A stretch of 64,000 nt of DNA from Mangrovicoccus sp. HB161399 (GTDB lineage Bacteria; Pseudomonadota; Alphaproteobacteria; Rhodobacterales; Rhodobacteraceae): the NCBI RefSeq assembly GCF_013184745.1, contig NZ_JAATVU010000017.1, positions 51,556 through 115,555 on the forward strand, given 5' to 3'. Below, piece by piece: positions 30,295 to 38,560 of this stretch (the first letter of the stretch is position 1; each line of letters begins with the position of its first letter). The position numbers and the translations under genes were made by a program. The notes under the pieces were generated by a model. That model was not told the DNA's origin, searched no databases, and was given only the letters and a program-made list of their open reading frames with translations.

Positions 30295-31389
30295 TCAGCG
30301 CCCGTCCCCCAGCCTTTCCGGCGCGCCCTCCGGGGCGCGTCCTCCGCGCAGCGCGGCCTCAATTTCGATCAGCCGCTGCTTGCGCCAGAGACCGCCTCCA
30401 TAGCCGGTCAGCGATCCGTCCGCGCCGATCACCCGGTGGCAGGGGATCATCACCGCGATCCGGTTCGCCCCGTTCGCCCGCGCCACCGCGCGCACTGCCT
30501 CCGGCCGCCCGATCTCCCGCGCCAGGTCGCCATAGGAGCGCGTCTCTCCCGCCGGGATCCGGCGCAGCGCGGCCCAGACCTGCCGCGAGAAGGCCGTGCC
30601 GCCCGGAGCCAGGGGCGTCGCGAAAATCGCATCCTGTCCGCCGAAATACCGCGCCAGCTCTTCCGCCGCCTGATCGAGCGGGTCCGTCCGCCCCAGTCCG
30701 ACCGGCCCGCGCGCCTCGGTTTCCAGCTGGCGCAATTCCGCAGGCAGCGCCTTGCGGCCGGCAAATTCCAGCAGATGCAGATGGCTGGCGCTGGCCACCG
30801 CGATCATGTCGCCCAGCGGCGTCGGGATCCAGCTGGCCGAGAGGAGCTGCCCCGCCCGCAGCTCGCCGGGCGCGCGGCCGAGGAGCCGGGCAAAGGCCGC
30901 GCGGAAGGCGCTGGCCGACTCGAACCCGGCATCGAGCTGCGCCGCGATCACCTTGCCGCCCTGCTCCAGCGCCGCGAACCCCTCGCGCAGCCGCCTGAGC
31001 CGCGCCATCTCCAGGAAGGTCATGCCGAAATGCCGCCGGAAGGTGCGGCGCAGGGTCGAGGGATCGTATCCGGCGGCGATCAGGTCGCGCTCGCGCCAGC
31101 GCCGCCCGGGATCGGCTTCGAGCATGGCCAGAAGCTCGGTCACCGCCGGTTCGGCCCCGGCCTTCGCCAGCGGACGGCAGCGCTTGCAGGGGCGGAACCC
31201 TGCCTCCATGCATTCGGCGACGGTGGCGTGGAAGCTGCAGTTCTCCGGCAGGGGCTTCCGCGCCGGGCAGGTCAGCCGGCAGAAGATCCCGGTGGTGGAG
31301 ACGCAGACATAGGCGCGGCCCTCCCAGCTCGCATCGCGGGCAAGAAGGGCGGCATGCATCGTGGCGTGATCCGGCAGGTCGAAGAGCAT
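30295..31389 (-). CDS. ada: Ada: methylation-damage sensor and O6-alkylguanine-DNA alkyltransferase
   Basis: A 364-residue three-domain protein. The N-terminal zinc/methylphosphotriester domain has its four cysteines (TGIFCRLTCPARKP ... FRPCKRCRP). An AraC-type helix-turn-helix follows (GYDPSTLRRTFRRHFGMTFLEMARLRRL), then a C-terminal methyltransferase domain with active-site PCHRVIG. It repairs alkylated DNA and activates its regulon after self-methylation. ATG 31389 is chosen for the GAAGG just upstream; ATG 31404 would add five residues. It is convergent with the flavoprotein gene, with a 16-nt gap. Confidence 0.92.
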   Translation of the reverse strand: MLFDLPDHATMHAALLARDASWEGRAYVCVSTTGIFCRLTCPARKPLPENCSFHATVAECMEAGFRPCKRCRPLAKAGAEPAVTELLAMLEADPGRRWRERDLIAAGYDPSTLRRTFRRHFGMTFLEMARLRRLREGFAALEQGGKVIAAQLDAGFESASAFRAAFARLLGRAPGELRAGQLLSASWIPTPLGDMIAVASASHLHLLEFAGRKALPAELRQLETEARGPVGLGRTDPLDQAAEELARYFGGQDAIFATPLAPGGTAFSRQVWAALRRIPAGETRSYGDLAREIGRPEAVRAVARANGANRIAVMIPCHRVIGADGSLTGYGGGLWRKQRLIEIEAALRGGRAPEGAPERLGDGR

Positions 31390-31457
31390 GCGCCCTTCTA
31401 CCATCCCTGCCCGGCCCGCGGCGCCGGAAATCGGGCGGCTATTTCCGGTTTCTGCGC

Positions 31458-33032
31458 TCACGCCTCCTGCGGGGCGTGCCAGGCGTTGAGCGGGCCGAGA
31501 CGGGGGAATTTCTTGGCATAGTGCCGGTCCATCTGGCCGAGGATCTGGCGCAGGAAGCCAACCGCCTCGGCAGCATGCGGCCCCTTGTTCAGCATCACGC
31601 ATTCCGCGCGCTGCGCCATCGCCGCATCGGTGGCCTCGGCGCGGGTCGCGTGCCCCTCCTTGGCCAGCGATTCCAGCACCTGCGTCGCCCAGATCACCGG
31701 CACGCCCGCCGCCTCGCAGAGCCATAGGATCTCCTCCTGGATCTCTGCAAGCCGCGCCAGCCCGATCTCCACCGCCAGGTCTCCCCGGGCGATCATCACC
31801 GAGACGGGCCCGCCGCCCAGAGCCTCGGCGATCAGCCGCGGCAGGTTTGCGACCGCGCGCCCGGTCTCGATCTTCAGGATCAGTGCCGGGGCCGGGCGCC
31901 CCTCGGGCAGCTTGCCCGCGATCGAGCCCCGCAGGTCGCGGATATCCTGCGGCGTCTGCACGAAGCTGAAGCCGATCACGTCGGCGATCTCCACGGCCGT
32001 ATCCAGCGCGGCCAGGTCGGCGGCGTCGAGCGCGGGAATGTCGAGCGGCGCGCCGGGCAGGTTCACGCCCTTGCCGGGCTTCAGCCGGACGCCTTCCGCG
32101 GGAAGGCCGCGCAGCTCCACCAGCGCATGATCGGCATCGCAATCGGCGATCCGCCCGGCGATCTTTCCGTCGTCGAACCAGATATCGGCGCCGGAGCGCG
32201 CCGCGAGCAGCAGCTCGGGATGGCTCAGTGTCGCCTCGGGCAGCTTCGGCTTCTCCGAAAGCTGTCGCACAAGGACCAGCCGGTCGCCCGGCATCAGCTT
32301 CGGCCCCTGCGCCCGCGGGTCCAGCCCGGCCTTCCTGAGCTTCTTCAGGTGGCTGTCCTTCTCGCGCCCGAGAAAGGACTTCGGCATCCGCATCTCCGCG
32401 GTGCGCACCTTGGGACCGGCAAGGTCCATGGCGATGCGCAGGTCGCGCCCCGCGGCCTCTGCCGCTTTCCGGCCATGCGCGGCCATGGCGCGCCAGGCCG
32501 CGGGCCCGTCATGGGCGCAGTTGATCCTAAGGCAGCTGGCGCCCGCCTGCACCAGCGCCCCGGTCACCGCGGGATCCTCCGCCGCCTCCGACGGCAGCGT
32601 CGCCATGATCCGCGTCTGCGGCCCGGACGGGTCGGCCCCGAAGATCTCGTCGCGTTCCGCCGCCATCCGCGTCCGGCGTCTGCCGCCGCGCGGCAGGGAC
32701 CGCGCGGGCTGCGGCTGTCCTGCCAGCGCGCCGAGCGCGGCGATCACCGCATCGAGCGTGCCCAGCACATGCGCTTCGGCGCGGCCCAGCGAGGACAGGC
32801 CCAGGGCCGCCAGGTCCTCCTGCAGCCCGGTCAGGTCGTGGCGGCGCATGGCGAGGTAGAGGGCGAGATTTTCCAGCTGCGCGCGGGTGCCGCCGCGCTC
32901 CGCCGGCGCTGCCCAGCCTGCCATGGCGGCGGCGGCCTCGGCCGTCACGGCCGCGCGCAGCTCCAGCAGCGTCTCCCGCAGCCCTCCGGCCAGTTCGGCC
33001 GTTCCGATCGTCTCCGCCGCTGCGTCCTGCAT
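31458..33032 (-). CDS. non-canonical pyruvate-kinase-like protein
   Basis: A 524-residue protein. Residues 1-130 are an Ala/Arg-rich helical extension not found in normal pyruvate kinase. From about 140 the barrel motifs appear (TRIMATLPSEAAEDP, CLRINCAHDG, AMDLAGPKVRT, LKIETGRAVANL, VMIARGDLAVEIG, WATQVLESLAKEGHATRAEATDA). The usual RLNFSHG is RINCAHD, and the conserved SGETA after VML is replaced by NKGPHA. The allosteric C-terminal domain is absent. These changes argue against an ordinary glycolytic enzyme. ATG 33032 follows GGGAGAG; ada is 68 nt downstream. Confidence 0.72.
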   Translation of the reverse strand: MQDAAAETIGTAELAGGLRETLLELRAAVTAEAAAAMAGWAAPAERGGTRAQLENLALYLAMRRHDLTGLQEDLAALGLSSLGRAEAHVLGTLDAVIAALGALAGQPQPARSLPRGGRRRTRMAAERDEIFGADPSGPQTRIMATLPSEAAEDPAVTGALVQAGASCLRINCAHDGPAAWRAMAAHGRKAAEAAGRDLRIAMDLAGPKVRTAEMRMPKSFLGREKDSHLKKLRKAGLDPRAQGPKLMPGDRLVLVRQLSEKPKLPEATLSHPELLLAARSGADIWFDDGKIAGRIADCDADHALVELRGLPAEGVRLKPGKGVNLPGAPLDIPALDAADLAALDTAVEIADVIGFSFVQTPQDIRDLRGSIAGKLPEGRPAPALILKIETGRAVANLPRLIAEALGGGPVSVMIARGDLAVEIGLARLAEIQEEILWLCEAAGVPVIWATQVLESLAKEGHATRAEATDAAMAQRAECVMLNKGPHAAEAVGFLRQILGQMDRHYAKKFPRLGPLNAWHAPQEA

Positions 33033-33136
33033 CCCGCGCTCTCCCGATTCCCCTGCCGCGGACCGCGGCACCGCGGCCACTGAACACAAGGCCATGACAG
33101 CATGATGACAGATGCCCGCGGCACGGCGAAGCGGGG

Positions 33137-33883
33137 TCAGATCCGGGCGGACACCGCCCCGCAGAGCGCCGCATAGGCCTTGACCGCCGCGCTGCTGCCG
33201 GGGGCGAAGGCGGCAACCGGCGCGCGGTGCACGCCCATCTTCTCGATCTCCGAGGCGAAGGGCACCGCCACGTCCATCAGCCGCTTGGAATGGGCCTTCG
33301 TCATCCCCGCCATCGTCTCGCCATGCAGCTTCTTGGCGCTCTGCACCATCGAGAAGAAGCCGAGGATCTTCTTCTTCGGCAGGTCCCGCTCCGCGAAGAA
33401 GTCCAGCAGCTGCTCGAAGGTGCGCTCCGACAGCGTGGTCGGGATCACCGGAACCAGGATCGCGTCGGCGGTCTTGAACACGTTCTCCGACAGCGTCGAG
33501 ATGTTCGGCGGGCAGTCGAGCAGGATGATGTCGTAATCGCCCTCGACGCTCTTCAGCGCCTTCTTCAGCCGGGACCGGCTGTTCTTCATGCGCGACAGGA
33601 AGACGTCGAAATCGCGGAAGGTCATGTTGGCGGGCAGGATGTCGAGATTGTCGAAATCGCTGCCGCGGATCGCGCGGGTGAAGCGTTCGACATCGGTGAA
33701 GAACTTGCCTTCGGTCAGCTTCTTCGACGGCTTCACCCGGAAATAGAAGCCCGAGGCGCCCTGCGGGTCGAGATCGCACAGCAGCACCCGCTTGCCGGAC
33801 CGCGCCAGCCCGTGCGCGAGATTGACCGAGGTCGCCGTCTTTCCGACGCCGCCCTTGTTGGAATAGCAGGCGACGATCTTCAT
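33137..33883 (-). CDS. orphan ParA/MinD-type ATPase
   Basis: A 248-residue P-loop ATPase. It has a deviant Walker A motif KGGVGKTA (residues 10-17) including the signature lysine, switch I DLDPQGASG, and Walker B DYDIILLDCPPN. There is no N-terminal helix-turn-helix of plasmid ParA type and no parB nearby, so a chromosome-partition role is unlikely. Its start overlaps the stop of the CHAD gene by 4 nt, implying coupled translation. ATPases of this group position cellular cargo on the nucleoid; the likely cargo is suggested by the partner. Confidence 0.85.
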   Translation of the reverse strand: MKIVACYSNKGGVGKTATSVNLAHGLARSGKRVLLCDLDPQGASGFYFRVKPSKKLTEGKFFTDVERFTRAIRGSDFDNLDILPANMTFRDFDVFLSRMKNSRSRLKKALKSVEGDYDIILLDCPPNISTLSENVFKTADAILVPVIPTTLSERTFEQLLDFFAERDLPKKKILGFFSMVQSAKKLHGETMAGMTKAHSKRLMDVAVPFASEIEKMGVHRAPVAAFAPGSSAAVKAYAALCGAVSARI

Positions 33884-35397
33884 GCGGTGTCCTCCCCGGG
33901 ATTGAAGAGCTTGCGGAATTCGGCGCGGGTCCCTTCGCTGTCGAAGGCGGCGAAGGAAGCGGCCACGCGGTCGCGCTCCGCGCGCTGGCGCTGGTGCAGC
34001 ACCGTGACCAGCGCGCCGATGGCGGCGGCGATCTCCACCGTCTCGGGGCCTGGATCGGCGGCAATGCCTGCCGCGGCCTCCTCCAGCGCGACCTGCTGCA
34101 CCGAGTAGTCGTTGAAGAGGCCCAGATTGTCCTGCAGCTTCTTCAGCGCCTTGATCAGCCGCTTGACCTCGGCCTCGCCGAACAGCGGCGCGAAGAATTC
34201 CATCAGGTAGCGCAGCTTCTTGCAGTGGATGCGCAGCTCGTGGACCTGCTCGTCGGGACAGGTGCCGATCCCCTGCGCCAGCTTGCAGACCTTGCGGTAG
34301 CGCTTCCAGATCAGCTGCCGCGCATAGCCGAGCGCATGGCGCTCCGCCTCGGGTCCGCGCTCCAGCTTCTTCGGCTTGGCGAAGAGCTTCTCCAGCCGCG
34401 CGATCTCCTGCGCATAGCCCTTGGTGCCTATCCAGGCGGCGAGCTTCCTCTGCTCGGCATCGCGTTCGGCGGCGAAGCGGCCGAAAAGCTTGCCGATGCC
34501 GCCGCGGCGCGCCTCGGGGACCAGCGCCATGTACTGCTCCCGCTCCAGCAGGTAGACATCGAGGTCGCGCAGCCGCCCTGTCCGGGCCATCAGCGCGCCG
34601 AAGCGGGATTTCAGGCTTTCGGTCTGGGCCTCCGAGAAGACGCCCTTGAACAGCGAGACGACCGAGCGGACGCGGCGCAGCGCGACGCGGTAGTCATGCA
34701 GGAACTCGGTGTCGATATCGGCGATCATGCCGGGTTCATGGCAGCGCGCGATCGCCAGCTGGTCACGGATCAGCCCGGTGGCCGCGTCGAAGGCCGTCTC
34801 GTCCGCGGTCATCGGCTCGGCCGGCCCGGCGGGCAGTCCGGCCTCCGGCCCGCGCAGCAGCGCGGCCGCTTCGGCGGCATCGAGCGGCGCGGCGGCGCCG
34901 AAATGCGCCTCTGCCCGGCGGAACGCCTTTTCGTAGCCCCGCAGCGGCGACAGCACGGCCAGCGAGACGGGCGTGCCCGCCTCCGGCCGCAGCTCCCAGA
35001 GCTCGCAGCGCAGCAGCGTCTTCTCCTCGTCATCGACCAGCTTCAGGCGGCGGCGGAGCGCGGTGCCGGCGGCCACGGCCATCAGCGCGCGCAGGGGCGA
35101 GACGGGTCCCGACAGCGCCTCCGTCACCGGTCCGGCGGGCATCCGCGCGACGAAGCCGGGGGCGGCAGGCGGCTGGGCGGGCATGTCGGTGCCGCCGAGA
35201 AGCACCAGCCCGGCCTCGGTCGAGACCAGCAGCCCGCCCGCCGCTGCGACCTCGGCGTCGAAGGTGTCGAACAGTTCGAAGCGGCCTTCCCAGTCCGGGC
35301 TGTCCTCCAGCAGGGCGCCCTTGCCCGGATCGAACCCGCCGAACCCGGTCCCGCCTTCTCCGGCCGCGCAGAACACGCGTCTTCCGTTCCCGGCCAT
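33880..35397 (-). CDS. CHAD-domain protein with a degenerate CYTH-like N-terminus
   Basis: A 505-residue protein. Residues about 215-480 form the histidine- and basic-residue-rich helical CHAD domain (FLHDYRVALRRVRSVVSLFKG, ARTGRLRDLDVYLLEREQY, VHELRIHCKKLRYLMEFFAPLFG, LQDNLGLFNDY), a polyphosphate-binding fold. The first 200 residues keep traces of a CYTH fold (LFDTFDAEVAAAGGLLV, RRRLKLVDDEEKTLLRCELWEL) but lack its acidic catalytic pattern. No signal peptide is seen. Overlap with the ParA gene and the upstream Na/Pi cotransporter suggest phosphate or polyphosphate biology. Confidence 0.85.
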   Translation of the reverse strand: MAGNGRRVFCAAGEGGTGFGGFDPGKGALLEDSPDWEGRFELFDTFDAEVAAAGGLLVSTEAGLVLLGGTDMPAQPPAAPGFVARMPAGPVTEALSGPVSPLRALMAVAAGTALRRRLKLVDDEEKTLLRCELWELRPEAGTPVSLAVLSPLRGYEKAFRRAEAHFGAAAPLDAAEAAALLRGPEAGLPAGPAEPMTADETAFDAATGLIRDQLAIARCHEPGMIADIDTEFLHDYRVALRRVRSVVSLFKGVFSEAQTESLKSRFGALMARTGRLRDLDVYLLEREQYMALVPEARRGGIGKLFGRFAAERDAEQRKLAAWIGTKGYAQEIARLEKLFAKPKKLERGPEAERHALGYARQLIWKRYRKVCKLAQGIGTCPDEQVHELRIHCKKLRYLMEFFAPLFGEAEVKRLIKALKKLQDNLGLFNDYSVQQVALEEAAAGIAADPGPETVEIAAAIGALVTVLHQRQRAERDRVAASFAAFDSEGTRAEFRKLFNPGEDTA

Positions 35398-35532
35398 CTT
35401 CGCTGTCCCCCGGATATCCGTCCCACCGAATTAAGCATGATGAATGTCACGGAAAAGCCGGATGAATCAAGGACCCGGCGGAGAATTTGGGGCATCCGCC
35501 GGAATTGCCGCGACGGCAGAGAGGCACGGCGC

Positions 35533-37143
35533 TCAGTCCTCCAGCACGTCGACCGCCGCCTCGCGCCGCTGGCTGACCGGGGCGCGGCCCTCGCGGATCA
35601 GAGCCATGTGATGTCCGATCCGCCAGAGATGGTAGCTGACCCTCTGCAGCCAGCGCATCGCCTCCAGCCGCCGGGCCAGCGCCTCGCCGCCCGCACCGCC
35701 GCGGCGCGCCTGGGCCAGCAGCCGCTGCCGGTAGGCTTCCCGCCGCCGCCGCATCAGCCGCCGGAGCTTGTTCAGCCGCTGCTCGGCCGCCGCCGGATCC
35801 GCCGACCTCGCGGTCTCGCCCGCGACCGCCCCCAGCAGGCAGGCGAGGCGGCGCAGCTGCCGGTCCTCCGCAAGCGCCGCGATCCGCCGTTCCTCGGTGC
35901 AGCGGAAATAGAGCCGTCCCAGATGGTCCTGGACATGCAGCGCCGAGACCAGCCGCTCGGGCGCGGGCGCGCTGCCGGATGCAGGCGGGATCGCGTCGGT
36001 GAAGCGGCGCAGCTCGGGCAGCGCCTCGGCAAGCGCGCGCAGCCCGTCGGCATCCTCGCGCTCCGGCGCCGCCCGGCCCAGCCGGAACGCGAGATGGCGG
36101 AACTGCGCCTCGCACACCGTCTCCAGCGCCGAGATCGCGGCATCGGCGGCGGCTTCGGGGTCGCGCAGCATTTCCGGGCCGAGGCTGCCGGTCAGGCCGG
36201 GCACCGGATCGCGGATCACCGCGGTGACCAGCCGCGCGAAGGCGCCCGCGAACGGCAGCACCAGGATCACCCCGAGGATGTTGAATCCGGAGTGGAAGGC
36301 GACCAGCGCGATCTGGCTATCCGTGCCGCGCCCCTCCAGCAGGGCGGCGGCCGGACCGAGCAGCACGAAGGCGAGGATTCCGGTGAGGCAGTTGTAGATG
36401 ACATGCGAAAACCCGGTCCGCCGCGCCGCGGTCGAGCCGCCCAGCGTCGCCAGCACCGCGGTGAAGGTCGTGCCGACATCCATGCCGATCACCAGCGCCA
36501 TGCCCTGCGGCAGGCTGATCGCCCCCGCCCCGATCGCCGCCAGCGCCGCGGTCACCCCGGCGCTGGAGGATTGCGTGACCAGCGTGATCGCCGCCCCCGC
36601 AGCCACCAGCTGCAGCCGGCCCCAGAGGCTGTCCTGCGGGAAGTCCCGCGGCGTCACCACGCCCTCGAACCCGGCCAAGCTCTCCTTCATCACGTCGATG
36701 CCGAGGAAGATCAGCGCGAAGCCCGCCAGCGCCGTGCCGATCTGCGGGCGGAGCCTGCCGCCCGAGAGCCGCAGAAGCGCGCCGAGGAACACGAGCGGCA
36801 GCGTGACGGTGCCGAGATCGAGCTTGAAGCCGAGGATGGCGACCAGCCAGCCGGTCATGGTCGTTCCGATATTGGCGCCGAAGATGATGCCGAGCGCCTG
36901 CGGAAAGGTCAGCAGTCCCGCGCTGACGAAACCGACCGCGGTCACGGTGGTCGCGCTGGAGGACTGGATCAGCGCAGTGGTCGCCGCCCCGGTGAGCGCG
37001 CCCGTGAGCGGCGTGGAAGTGAAGCGCGACAGCGCGGTCCGCAGCCCGCCGCCGGCCAGGCTGCGCAGCCCGTCCGTCAGCCAGAACATCCCGAACAGGA
37101 ACAGCCCGATCCCGCCGAGCGCATTCACCAGATCGCCGGTCAT
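35533..37143 (-). CDS. Na+/Pi cotransporter family protein with PhoU-like tail
   Basis: A 536-residue membrane protein. The inverted-repeat transport core carries the duplicated QSSSA signature (residues 60-63 and 191-194) and GANIGTT / GMDVGTT loops, with about nine hydrophobic segments through residue 310. The remaining 220 residues form a soluble, Arg-rich helical PhoU-like domain. It should import inorganic phosphate with sodium. ATG 37143 lacks a strong Shine-Dalgarno. It is 135 nt upstream of the CHAD gene on the same strand. Confidence 0.85.
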   Translation of the reverse strand: MTGDLVNALGGIGLFLFGMFWLTDGLRSLAGGGLRTALSRFTSTPLTGALTGAATTALIQSSSATTVTAVGFVSAGLLTFPQALGIIFGANIGTTMTGWLVAILGFKLDLGTVTLPLVFLGALLRLSGGRLRPQIGTALAGFALIFLGIDVMKESLAGFEGVVTPRDFPQDSLWGRLQLVAAGAAITLVTQSSSAGVTAALAAIGAGAISLPQGMALVIGMDVGTTFTAVLATLGGSTAARRTGFSHVIYNCLTGILAFVLLGPAAALLEGRGTDSQIALVAFHSGFNILGVILVLPFAGAFARLVTAVIRDPVPGLTGSLGPEMLRDPEAAADAAISALETVCEAQFRHLAFRLGRAAPEREDADGLRALAEALPELRRFTDAIPPASGSAPAPERLVSALHVQDHLGRLYFRCTEERRIAALAEDRQLRRLACLLGAVAGETARSADPAAAEQRLNKLRRLMRRRREAYRQRLLAQARRGGAGGEALARRLEAMRWLQRVSYHLWRIGHHMALIREGRAPVSQRREAAVDVLED

Positions 37144-37784
37144 GGCCCGACTATCCGCCGCCGTCCCTCCTGTGGCAAGCGGCCATGGCGGGCGGGTGGG
37201 CACCGCCGGTTGCCGCCTCCGGCAGGGCCGGTTGCGCTCCGGTCATTCCGGGGCGGCACGGGACATCTGCCCTGCCCGGCGCGCCCTCGGCGGCCCCATG
37301 CTCCGGCCGCGCTGACCTCCCCGGCGCGGCACGGTCCGGGTCTCCCTCCGGAGCGGCCCGACGCCCGCCGTTTTCGCGGGAAAACCGGCCCGAGCCGGAG
37401 TGCCTGCCCCCTCTGACGGAGATTCTGCGGACACGGCTGAGGAACGACCGGCCTGCCCCCGGCGGCACAGGCTTCGGCGCGCGCAGGGCCTGTGCTGGCG
37501 GGGCCCGCGCTCGGGGGGGCAGGCCGCACGGCGCGGCTTGCAGGCACCGGATCCATCGGAATCCGATGGCGCAGATGCTCAGCCTCCGCGTGGGACGGCG
37601 CGGGACATGCGCGACTCCAGGGCTGCCACGATCCAGCCCCATGATTGCGGTTCGGGGTCAATGGGCTGGGCGGCCTTCCCGCTGCCTGCTCCGTTCGAGG
37701 CTTGCGCCGGATGGCGCCGGGCAGAGCGTCGGGAATGGGGCCGATGCCGACAACTTGAAGGCCCACGGGACCGCATCCAGCCTC

Positions 37785-37851
37785 CGTCGAAGCCGGGCCG
37801 CCCAATCTGCCCGAGTCCGGGGAGGGGCAAACGGGCGGCCCGGCTTCGACG
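37785..37851. repeat. perfect 19-bp inverted repeat with 29-nt spacer
   Basis: The left arm 37785-37803 (CGTCGAAGCCGGGCCGCCC) is the exact reverse complement of 37833-37851. The spacer is 29 nt and is itself GC-rich. No T-run follows on either side and no gene lies within 600 nt, so it is not an ordinary terminator of a visible gene. Confidence 0.8.
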
Positions 37852-37897
37852 CTGCATGCCGTTGCGGGCTGCCACGGTTTCTGCTTTTCACCGGGCA

Positions 37898-37922
37898 CGA
37901 TGAGCGATGAGCGATGAGCGAT
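37898..37922. repeat. 3.6 copies of a 7-bp tandem repeat (CGATGAG)
   Basis: Three identical heptamers followed by CGAT lie 47 nt right of the inverted repeat. Such short tandem repeats can vary by slippage; no coding frame crosses it. Confidence 0.8.
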
Positions 37923-38560
37923 CGCAGCGGGGCGTGTCCTCTCTCGCCAGCCATCCTGCGGCACCGGCGCGGAGCGCCGGGCGTGACCGATGCCCACCCG
38001 TGCCGTTGGTCCGGCCCACATGATCAACGCCTGCTGGGTTCGAAATGGATCTGACGCCCCCGGCGTTCGGCGTTGGCTCCTGCCTGAAAGCTGCCGCGAC
38101 ATGGAACTCTCTCCGCCACGCGGAAGCGACGGCACTGGATCGAGGGCGGCCGAGGGGCATCCCGGCAGTCTCGGGGACTGGCACCGCGACACCCAAGGCG
38201 CTGCCCCCCGTCCGGCTGCCGGCTTCGACGCAATCGTCTGCCAGGCAATCCAGTACCCTCCAGCGGCCCGCAGGAACCGCCGGAAACGCGGGACTTGCAG
38301 CCCGAGGCCCGGCCCGCTCCGGCCTTCCCAGCTGCTCCGGAGACCGGATGCCGGCCCGGCCATCCGCGGCGGACTGCCTGGCCGAGAAGCCGCCCGGGAC
38401 CGGCGAAGTGCTGCCCGCCGGGCACGCATCCTGCCCGTCCCGCAGGCAGCCGGCCCATCATCACCCGATCTTGACGGGCTTCGGCACGGTAAATGCTTGC
38501 GCACGCGGGATTGCAGGCGCCGCATCCGGGCAGTCCCTGGCCAGAAAGACGGAGGTCCAG

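Larger units (their letters stand above)
37144..38560. other. 1.4-kb gene desert
   Basis: No frame on either strand has a recognisable domain or normal codon use; the open frames are Arg/Pro/Ala-rich shadows. The region contains a long perfect inverted repeat (37785-37851), a near-palindrome (37634-37668) and a 7-bp tandem repeat. The formamidase promoter should lie at its right end. It may be remnants of mobile DNA or carry an unannotated RNA. Confidence 0.55.

Noticed and set aside
33994..37416. An 1140-residue plus-strand frame opposite the CHAD and Na/Pi genes
   Set aside because: Both strands cannot be coding here, and the minus-strand proteins have strong family motifs while this frame has none.
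38471..38495. TTGACG ... TAAATG as a sigma-70 promoter of the formamidase gene
   Set aside because: The spacing is about 13 nt, too short for a standard -35/-10 pair.
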